Assembly: GCA_023128875.1 (NCBI GenBank)
Contig: JAGMDB010000015.1
Location: 1 to 13,380, forward strand
Direction of reading: 5' to 3'
Source of the DNA: Dehalococcoidia bacterium
GTDB taxonomy: Bacteria; Chloroflexota; Dehalococcoidia; GIF9; AB-539-J10
DNA: 13,380 nucleotides
Shown here piece by piece: positions 7,371-13,380 of this stretch. Within the stretch, counting starts at the first letter, position 1. Each line of letters opens with the position of its first letter. A program made the position numbers and the translations under genes. The notes under the pieces are model-generated. The model searched no databases. It was not told the origin of the DNA and was given only the letters and a program-made list of their open reading frames with translations.

Positions 7371-8416
7371 ATGGCTAAAAACAAAAAGGTGGTTGTCACT
7401 GGTGGCGCTGGTTTCATCGGCTCCCACCTGGCTTATGAGTTAGTAAGACGAGGCTATCATGTAACTATCCTTGACGCCTTTCTACAGGAAACAGAGAAAA
7501 TATCGCTGCTCTAATCAACCCAACCAATGCCACAAACCGTCTTCTCCCTCAGCAGGCGAGAGTTAAGGCGAGGGTATCCCCAACAAAGCATGGTAGTGCG
7601 GATTTCGTACAGGGTAGCGTCACCAACTTGCCTTTGTTGCAGGAGACCTTCCGTGAAGTGGATTTCGTCTTTCACCAGGCAGCCATTCCCAGCGTGCCCC
7701 GTAGCATAAAGGACCCGCGATCATCACACGAAGCCAACATTACCGGCACGCTCAGCGTGCTCCTGGCGGCGCGGGATAACAATGTTAGGAAAGTAGTTTA
7801 TGCGTCGTCACCCTCGGTGTACGGTGACACGCCAACTCTCCCTAAGAAAGAGGATATGCCACCTGATCCCCAATCACCATATGCCATAACCAAACTTGCC
7901 GGGGAATACTATTGCCAGGCCTTTCGAGAAATTTATGGACTTCCTACTGTTTGTCTGAGATATTTTAACGTTTATGGCCCAAGACAGGACCCAAATTCCT
8001 AGTATGCCGCTGTGGTTCCCATGTTTATAAATAGGGTTTCCCGAAAGAAAGCTCCTATCATTTTTGGAGACGGTGAGCAAACGAGGGATTTCACCTTCGT
8101 CAAAGATGCGGTAGAGGCAAACATTCTGGCGGCGGAAAGCGATGCCATGGGTGTCTTCAATATTGGGAAAGGGAGAAGAACCACTGTAAATCGGCTAGCA
8201 GAGATTATTATCCAGTCTGTGGGAAGCAATGTTGCACCAATTTATGGAGAGCCGAGGCCAGGAGATGTAAAGCATAGCCTGGCAGACATTTCCCGAGCTG
8301 AAGCCTTTGGCTATAACCCGAAATACAGCCTGAAAGAAGGCTTGAAACAAACAGTCTCTTCATTTGTTTCATCCCCATATATTGCCGCTCAAGCAACACA
8401 GCAGAAAGGATTGTAG
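7371..8416 (+). pseudogene. NAD-dependent sugar-nucleotide epimerase, broken (frameshift and nonsense)
   Basis: This is a short-chain dehydrogenase-type epimerase of about 348 residues, most like the UDP-glucose/UDP-N-acetylglucosamine 4-epimerase group, which inverts C4 of a nucleotide sugar using bound NAD. Three open segments join into one protein. The first has the Rossmann motif [10 protein letters not shown] (from 7371). The second (in frame from about 7478) has VDFVFHQAAIPSVPRSI, YASSPSVYGD, the catalytic SPYAITKLAGEYY and RYFNVYGPRQDPNS. The third (8003-8416) has IIFGDGEQTRDFTFVKD, VFNIGKGRRTTVN and EPRPGDVKHSLADISRAEAFGY. The first join needs one extra base near 7476: GAC-GC-CTT would restore the common D-D-L-S-T-G. 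The second is an in-frame TAG at 8000-8002, where relatives usually have glutamate before YAAVVP. Catalytic residues are otherwise intact, so decay is recent or reflects sequence error. The exact substrate is uncertain. Confidence 0.88.
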
Positions 8417-8524
8417 AGATATTAGCCAGCGTATGACATAATTGTAAAGAGAACAAAGCCCTATGACACGAGGAAGGACAACAAAGAGCGAGACAGCAGT
8501 AGTAGAGCTTGTGGTTAAAAGGCT

Positions 8525-8551
8525 AAAAAATATCAGCCTGAAAAGATATTT
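8525..8551 (-). terminator. Weak candidate terminator after glmS
   Basis: On the minus strand AAATATC and GATATTT can pair as a 7-bp stem around a 10-nt loop, with the second arm running into a T6 stretch. It begins 9 nt after the glmS stop. The stem is AT-rich, so the call is weak. The 143 nt between the convergent epimerase and glmS ends hold nothing else that I recognise. Confidence 0.25.
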
Positions 8552-8559
8552 ATCATTCT

Positions 8560-10335
8560 TTACTTTACAGTAACCGATTTTGCCAGGTTGCGAGGTTTGT
8601 CCGGATCACATCCTCGGCTGATAGCCATGTGGTAAGCCAGGAGCTGGAGAGGGATGACGGCGACCATGGGATATATGATTTCATCAACCCGAGGGATCTT
8701 GATCCAGTAATCGTAGATTTCGCTTTCTCTGTCAGAAACGGCGATGATGTAAGCACCACGGGATTTGGCTTCTATGGCGTTGTTCAAGGTTTCATCATAG
8801 GTATAATCGGCAGGGCAGATTACCACCACCGGAGTGCCCTGCTCGATGAGAGCCAATGTGCCGTGTTTGAGCTCTCCGGCCGGCATCCCCTCAGCGTGGA
8901 TATAGGAAATCTCCTTGAGCTTTAGAGCGCCTTCGGAGGCAATGGCAAAATTAATCCCTCGCGCAATGTAATAGAAATCGCTTCTATCCTTTAACTGGTG
9001 GCTCAGTTCATAGAGTCTGCCATTATTGCAATTCAAAGTTTTGCTTACCCTGCTACACATATCGCCGAGCTGGTTGGCTGCTTTGCTGAAGGAATTAACC
9101 ATGGAGAAAGATAGGAGGTAAAATATAGCTAACTGAGATATGAAAGCCTTGGTGGCAGCTACACTCACTTCGGGCCCACATTTAAGGCAAATAACCTGAT
9201 GGCTCAGGTCAGCTAGTGTGGAATTGGGTCGGTTGACAATTGACATAATTTCGGCGCCAGCAGCCTTAGCTGTTTTCGCCCCTTCAACTACATCAGCGGT
9301 TTCGCCGCTCTGGGAAACCGCTATAACCAGGGTGTTCTTGTCCACCGAGTCAGCGAAATAGCTGAACTCAGAGGCCATGACCACATCACAGAATTTTCTG
9401 CCAATTTTAGAAAAAAGGTATCTGCCCACCAGAGCAGCATAACGAGAGGTGCCACAAGCAGCAATGATTACCTGCCTGGCCCTTAAGATATCCAGAGCCA
9501 TCTCTGTGAATTTTCTCTCATCCTGTTGAACCGTTTTGTTAATTACCTCGGGTTCTTCCATTATTTCTTTAAGCATAAAGGTGGGATAGCCATTCTTACC
9601 ATTATCCGCCCAGCTTTCATCTAGTTCTATGGCTTGCTTCACCAACTTATTTCCCTCAGCATCCAAAAATTCAACCCTGTCCGAGCTTAACACCACCACC
9701 TCGGTATGCCCTAAGGTTATTAACCGTCGAGTGTGTTTGGAAAAAGCCAGGGCATCGCTGCTAACATAATTATTATCTCCATCAATGCCAGCAAGTAAGG
9801 GATTGTTTTTCCTGGTACCCACAATCTTGCCAGGGTCGTCAAGGGAGAGGGCCAAAAAAGCATAGGACTCCTTAAGTTTGGGTGCTACGGTTAAGACAGC
9901 CTGTTCTAGGGCACAGCCATTTTGCATTTCCTCTTCCAGAAGGTGGGGAATAACCTCTGTATCAGTTTCCGAGTTGAAATGGTGTCCCCTCTTGATAAGC
10001 TCATGGCGAAGCGTTTGATAATTTTCAATGATACCGTTATGAACTACAGCTAGTCTGCTGTGGCAATCCATATGTGGGTGAGCATTGGCCTGTGTAGCGC
10101 CGCCATGAGTTGCCCAGCGAGTGTGTCCGATAGCCATATTGCCAGGCAGCGCTTCCAGATTATGCTTCTGGTTGACTTCGTCAATCTTGCCAGCATCCTT
10201 CTCTACTAGCAATTGCCCATCGTATAGGGTAGCCATGCCTGCTGAGTCATAACCGCGATATTCCAGGCATTTCAGTGCCTCGAAAAGAATTGGAGCTGCA
10301 AGCTTCTTTCCACAATAACCAATTATGCCGCACAT
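8560..10335 (-). CDS. glmS: Glutamine-fructose-6-phosphate aminotransferase (isomerizing)
   Basis: A 591-residue enzyme that makes glucosamine 6-phosphate from fructose 6-phosphate and glutamine, the entry step to UDP-GlcNAc. The N-terminal Ntn glutaminase domain begins MCGIIGYCG with the catalytic C2, and has YRGYDSAG (26-33), GHTRWATHG (70-78), HNGIIENY (99-106) and ETDTE (123-127). Two SIS domains follow: the first carries CGTS (294-297) and SQSGET (341-346), and the second carries GINFAIASEGALKLKEISY and AEGMPAGELKHG. The C-terminus CDPDKPRNLAKSVTVK is the standard ending that reaches the active site. The gene is complete and intact, and starts 1 nt after the stop of the glmU-like pseudogene. 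No glmS ribozyme is expected or seen, because the upstream sequence is coding. Confidence 0.97.
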   Translation of the reverse strand: MCGIIGYCGKKLAAPILFEALKCLEYRGYDSAGMATLYDGQLLVEKDAGKIDEVNQKHNLEALPGNMAIGHTRWATHGGATQANAHPHMDCHSRLAVVHNGIIENYQTLRHELIKRGHHFNSETDTEVIPHLLEEEMQNGCALEQAVLTVAPKLKESYAFLALSLDDPGKIVGTRKNNPLLAGIDGDNNYVSSDALAFSKHTRRLITLGHTEVVVLSSDRVEFLDAEGNKLVKQAIELDESWADNGKNGYPTFMLKEIMEEPEVINKTVQQDERKFTEMALDILRARQVIIAACGTSRYAALVGRYLFSKIGRKFCDVVMASEFSYFADSVDKNTLVIAVSQSGETADVVEGAKTAKAAGAEIMSIVNRPNSTLADLSHQVICLKCGPEVSVAATKAFISQLAIFYLLSFSMVNSFSKAANQLGDMCSRVSKTLNCNNGRLYELSHQLKDRSDFYYIARGINFAIASEGALKLKEISYIHAEGMPAGELKHGTLALIEQGTPVVVICPADYTYDETLNNAIEAKSRGAYIIAVSDRESEIYDYWIKIPRVDEIIYPMVAVIPLQLLAYHMAISRGCDPDKPRNLAKSVTVK

Positions 10336-10336
10336 A

Positions 10337-11657
10337 CTAGTTTTTCAGGCTGTTTAATAATTCCTGCCTTTTGCTCTGGTTTAGCTTCACTACGTTGTCC
10401 ATCACCTGATATTGAGGTTTAAGCAAAATTACCCTGTTTGCCTCCAGGTCATGGCTGAGACATACCTGGGGCCCCACGAAAGAACCAGAGCCTATTCTGG
10501 TCCCTGGCATGAGATTGGCGTTTATCCCAATGCGACAATTTTTGCCCATAATGGTGCCCAACTTGTCATACCCTGTATCAACCTTAGCATCACTGACTTC
10601 TACACTTATGTTCCCTTCATCTAGGCGGAAATTAGCTGTTATAGCGCCACTGCCAAAGGAGCAATCATCATCTATGATGGAATCCCCAATATAATTAGAG
10701 TGAAACCAGCAGTTATTTCCAATGTAGGAGTGTTTTATTTCAGTGCAGTAGCCCACCACGCAGTTAGCGCCTATGTGACTGTAATCCCTCACCAGGGCAT
10801 TGTTACCAATTATGGAGTTGGGGCCAACATAGGCTGGGCCCCTTATCACAGCATTTTCCAGTACCTTAACGTTATCAGCTAGAATAATTTTCCCCTCAAG
10901 GCTTGCTTTTTCGGAGATGCGCGCCGTGGAGGAAATATACGGTTTAGCTATATCGAGTGAATATTTTACTACTCCAAAGATATGCCAGGGATATTTTATG
11001 GGTGCCCAGAAATCCGTGTAGGGAATCACCTTGATTTTGTGTCCATCCTTAACCATACCATCCAGAGCACACTCATATACATCGTCCCTGTCAGTCTCGA
11101 CAGTATCAATATATGCCAGCAGTTTCCTGGGGTCATTATGGAGGTGAATCAGGATATTCACAAGGTTGCTCGGTTCTTCTCCGGGTTCAGGTTTTCCCAC
11201 GATGTGTTTCAAATTGCCTTGGGAATCCACTTCAAGATAGCCTCAGGGGAAATATTCTTTGACCTGATAGCCGAGCATGCAGGATGAAGCGGAATTCCTG
11301 CCTGATGGTGATGTGATTTCACTATATGCCAAACTTGTGAAAACGTCATTGGGATTCACTATTAAAACCTTTCGTCGGAGAAAGGGCTCAGCGCTTCTCA
11401 AGGCGTCGGCAATACCCAATGGCTTTTCCTGGAGTACAAGCTCGAAGTGGGCATCAACGAACCTCTTAGTTATTCTTTCTATTTTTTTCTATATTCTGTG
11501 GATTTCCAATGATGACAAAATGCCTTAAGCCCGCCTCCTGTGCCATTTCAATCTGATGCTGGAGCAGTGGGTTCCCCAGAAAATCGAGGAGAAATTTGTC
11601 CTCTGTAATGGGGTGCATTCTCTTGCCGTTGCCACCGCAGAGAAAGATAACCTTCAT
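10337..11657 (-). pseudogene. GlmU-like sugar-1-P nucleotidyltransferase/acetyltransferase, broken
   Basis: This is a two-domain enzyme of about 439 residues when reconstructed, expected to make UDP-GlcNAc from glucosamine 1-phosphate (inferred from its place between glmM and glmS). The N-terminus MKVIFLCGGNGKRMHPITED is a nucleotidyltransferase motif. The open frame stops at 11466 after 63 codons. The next frame continues the protein from the A7 tract (11482-11488): IERITKRFVDAHFELVLQEK, then PLGIADALR, VLIVNPNDVF and MLGYQVKEYFP, up to an in-frame TGA at 11243-11245. It then resumes as GYLEVDSQGNLKHIVGKPEPG and NRDDVYECALD-like sequence. The C-terminal half is a left-handed beta-helix of hexapeptide repeats (ENAVIRGPAYVGPNSIIGNN and similar), the acetyltransferase module. 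Removing one A from the tract restores the first join. The C-terminal 297 codons from a GTG at 11230 are open and might still be made. It resembles the archaeal/Chloroflexi type more than E. coli GlmU. Confidence 0.88.
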
Positions 11658-13051
11658 AGATTGGCCTCCACAAAGTTTTGTACAAGCTCTGTCCCTTTCT
11701 CTATAAGCTCATCAGCCCGTGCTCTTGAAGTTGATTCAGCGATGACCCGGATAACAGGCTCAGTGCCACTTGGTCTGATAAGCATCCAGGAATCAGAAAA
11801 TTCAATCCTTAGACCATCGATAGTGTTTATTTCGGCAGATCCAAGAAAATGGATACTTTCCTTTAACTGAGCCATAATAGCCTTTTTAAGCGCATTGGTG
11901 CAGGAAACCTTCATCTTTTTGAAGGACATAGGAGGTAATGATTGAAAGAACTCTCTGAGTTGTCCTGGGTAGCTCAAATGGCTTAGAAGAATGAGCGCGG
12001 CAAAAATGCTATCGGGGTAATAACCCAGCTCAGGGAAGATGTAGACACCTACCCCTTCTACTCCCAGGGTAGCCTCAAATTCCTGAGTTAAGTAAGCCAC
12101 ACTGACATCACCTACCTTCCCTCGTATTACATCCACACTCAGATCCTCCAGTGCTAAGTCAAGAAATCTTCCTGTCTCCACTGTAGTAGCGACTCTTTTT
12201 TTGCCTGTTTTCTTAACCATGAGTCTTGAGATGAAAGCAATCATCTCGTTAAATCCCAGAAAACCTTCCTTATCACAAAAGACAACCCTGTCAGCATCGC
12301 CATCAAAACATATAGCCAGATCAGCATCGTTTTCTCTTAGGAAATCAACTGTTCCTTGCAAGGTTTCTTCCTTGGGCTCAGAATTCCTCCCCGGGAAATG
12401 GCCGTCGGGTTCGTCATTCACAGGGATGACATTGAGTTTCATCTGGGCAAATATGTAGCTGGCAAAGCCCGAGGCAGCACCATTGCCGGGGTCAATAACC
12501 AATCTCAACTTACGGTTAATTCTTGAGGAAGGGAGTTTACCTTTTATTAAGGAAGCGTATTTCTGTCTCACATTATGTATTTGTTCAAGAGTTCCCTTTC
12601 CTTGCCTGAATTTCCTGGCAAAGTAGAGCTTCTCTATCTCCAGCTCTTGTGTCTCACTATAGCCGATAGTACTTTTATTGAAGAGCTTAATGCCATTATA
12701 TTCGGGTGGATTATGCGAGGCCGTGAGCATAACCCCACTGGCGAAGCCCATTTCTCTAGTAACCAGAGCTAATGCTGGGGTAGGTAGCATACCTAAATCC
12801 GCTATGTTGATGCCTGTGGAAAGCAAACCAGAAGTGATTGCTTCCTTAACTAATTCTCGACTCTGTCTAGCATCAGTGGCCAGGCAGATTTTGGATTGAG
12901 CGGCAAGGCTTGTACCCAGAGCTTTGCCAATTTCATAGCACAAGTCCAGAGTTAGGTCTTTGCCTACCACGCCTCTGATACCACTGGTCCCAAACAAGCG
13001 GCTACCGCCTCTTAATCCCTGTGCTTCCCTTGATATCACTCTATATGCCAT
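11654..13051 (-). CDS. glmM: Phosphoglucosamine mutase-like phosphohexomutase
   Basis: A 465-residue alpha-D-phosphohexomutase, inferred to convert glucosamine 6-phosphate to glucosamine 1-phosphate because it heads an operon with a glmU-like gene and glmS. The four family signatures are present: LFGTSGIRGVVG (19-30), the active-site phosphoserine loop TASHNPPEYNG with S112, the Mg-binding loop DGDADR (250-255), and the phosphate-binding loop RPSGTEP (426-432). The sugar-specificity loop near 330-336 reads GVEGVGV, where the family usually has a Gly-Glu-x-Ser/Asn-Gly pattern. The glutamate is kept but the Ser/Asn is valine, so substrate preference could differ, and phosphoglucomutase or phosphomannomutase activity is possible. 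The start is supported by GGAGG 10 nt upstream. The TGA stop overlaps the next ATG by 4 bp, indicating translational coupling. Confidence 0.92.
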   Translation of the reverse strand: MAYRVISREAQGLRGGSRLFGTSGIRGVVGKDLTLDLCYEIGKALGTSLAAQSKICLATDARQSRELVKEAITSGLLSTGINIADLGMLPTPALALVTREMGFASGVMLTASHNPPEYNGIKLFNKSTIGYSETQELEIEKLYFARKFRQGKGTLEQIHNVRQKYASLIKGKLPSSRINRKLRLVIDPGNGAASGFASYIFAQMKLNVIPVNDEPDGHFPGRNSEPKEETLQGTVDFLRENDADLAICFDGDADRVVFCDKEGFLGFNEMIAFISRLMVKKTGKKRVATTVETGRFLDLALEDLSVDVIRGKVGDVSVAYLTQEFEATLGVEGVGVYIFPELGYYPDSIFAALILLSHLSYPGQLREFFQSLPPMSFKKMKVSCTNALKKAIMAQLKESIHFLGSAEINTIDGLRIEFSDSWMLIRPSGTEPVIRVIAESTSRARADELIEKGTELVQNFVEANL

Positions 13052-13061
13052 GCCAACTCTG

Positions 13062-13066
13062 CCTCC
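13062..13066 (-). promoter_or_regulatory. Ribosome-binding site of glmM
   Basis: GGAGG on the minus strand, 10 nt before the ATG at 13049-13051. It supports the chosen start, which gives about 18 residues ahead of the conserved LFGTSGIRG segment. Confidence 0.6.
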
Positions 13067-13078
13067 GCTATTTGCAAA

Positions 13079-13222
13079 TCATCCTACCGATTGAAAGGGA
13101 AAATATTGCTGCCAAGGTATTTTACAAACCACAGTGTTGTCGTTCTCTTTCACATCATGCCCCAGACAATTATGAGAGTTCCTCATATCCGGCACAGGCT
13201 CCTCCTCCATTAAGTAATGCAT
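13079..13222 (-). CDS. Possible 47-residue small protein, unrecognised
   Basis: A short open frame of 47 codons lies between the receiver-domain fragment and glmM on the same strand. It begins MHYLMEEEPVPDMRNSHNCL and ends IPWQQYFPFQSVG, with two cysteines (NCLGHD and VVCKIP) and an acidic N-terminus. I do not recognise a family. No strong Shine-Dalgarno sequence precedes the ATG at 13220-13222, and an internal ATG (13208-13210) could serve instead. It ends 27 nt before glmM. It could be a real small gene or chance. The only support is that it fills the gap in the direction of transcription. Confidence 0.25.
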   Translation of the reverse strand: MHYLMEEEPVPDMRNSHNCLGHDVKENDNTVVCKIPWQQYFPFQSVG

Positions 13223-13259
13223 CTCTGCGTTCCGAAAAGATGCGTTTTAGCCGCAGTGT

Positions 13260-13380
13260 TTATCTCAAGAGCTTCCTCTCTTTCGCCAGATTAATAGCAG
13301 TAGTGATATCCGAAGTGCCGAATGGTTTCTTCATCACGTTAAAAGGACCTTCCTGAAGAGCTCTCACCATTATCTCGCTA
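13260..13380 (-). CDS. C-terminal end of a response-regulator receiver domain (runs off right edge)
   Basis: The last 39 codons of a gene that begins beyond the right edge. The residues MVRALQEGPFNVMKKPFGTS (4-23 of the fragment) match the end of CheY-like receiver domains, where an Ala-Leu-x-x-Gly-Ala-x-Asp motif is followed by the conserved Lys-Pro-Phe that contacts the phosphorylated aspartate. A terminal helix follows (DITTAINLAKERKLLR) and then the TAA stop. The protein ends soon after this helix, so no DNA-binding output domain lies C-terminal to it. It may be a stand-alone receiver, or the receiver may close a larger protein. The phosphoacceptor aspartate lies outside the window. Confidence 0.5.
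   Translation of the reverse strand, partial: SEIMVRALQEGPFNVMKKPFGTSDITTAINLAKERKLLR

Noticed and set aside
8000..8002. In-frame TAG as pyrrolysine or suppressed amber
   Set aside because: TAG ends rpsB, the DUF4389 gene and the glmU-like gene normally. The site corresponds to an ordinary glutamate, and the same gene has a frameshift.
8463..8573. 36-codon plus-strand frame after the epimerase (MTRGRTTKSETAVV...)
   Set aside because: No ribosome-binding site, no recognisable family, and it runs into the glmS 3' end. Probably chance.
11243..11245. In-frame TGA read as a sense codon (Gly, Trp or Sec recoding)
   Set aside because: TGA ends rseP and glmM in this window with proper ATGA overlaps, and no selenocysteine-type context is apparent. 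A separate frameshift lies in the same gene, so decay or error is simpler.
13021..13356. 111-codon plus-strand frame at the right end
   Set aside because: It lies antisense to the glmM start and to the receiver-domain fragment, with a composition unlike a real protein. It is a shadow frame.
1..13380. Mobile element, CRISPR array, tRNA, rRNA or defence system
   Set aside because: No transposase, terminal repeats, spaced direct repeats, tRNA-like folds or defence-type domains were seen on either strand.

Overview
The window is about 13.4 kb of ordinary bacterial chromosome. It most resembles a Chloroflexota (Dehalococcoidia-like) genome. The grounds are an EF-Ts of only 168 residues, an rpsB-tsf-frr-cdsA-dxr-rseP-ispG-proS gene order, and an archaeal/Chloroflexi-style sugar nucleotidyltransferase-acetyltransferase beside glmM and glmS. 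This assignment rests on recognised gene content, not on a search. The standard genetic code applies: TAA, TAG and TGA all end intact genes here.

Positions 1-7173 hold a collinear minus-strand housekeeping cluster. In transcription order it is rpsB (S2), tsf (EF-Ts), frr (ribosome recycling), cdsA (CDP-diacylglycerol synthase), dxr (MEP pathway), rseP (site-2 protease), ispG (MEP pathway), a small DUF4389 membrane protein, and proS, which runs off the left edge. Most junctions are tight (16-bp and 4-bp overlaps, 3-bp and 14-bp gaps). The genes pyrH and uppS, which commonly sit on either side of frr in this cluster, are absent from it.

Positions 7174-7370 are a divergent promoter region. From 7371 to 8416, plus strand, lies an NAD-dependent sugar-nucleotide epimerase gene. 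It is recognisable along its whole length but broken by a 1-nt deletion near 7476 and an in-frame TAG at 8000-8002.

Positions 8560-13051 are a second minus-strand operon for UDP-GlcNAc synthesis: glmM, then a glmU-like gene, then glmS, with junctions of 4-bp overlap and 1-bp gap. glmM and glmS are open. The middle gene is broken by a frameshift in an A7 tract (11482-11488) and an in-frame TGA (11243-11245). A fragment of a response-regulator receiver domain lies at the right edge.

The main observation is that the only four lesions in the window fall in two neighbouring sugar-nucleotide genes, one frameshift plus one nonsense codon in each, while the housekeeping genes are intact. This suggests recent decay of amino-sugar nucleotide metabolism, or localised sequence error. 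I see no mobile element, CRISPR array, tRNA or rRNA, and no convincing novel multi-gene system.
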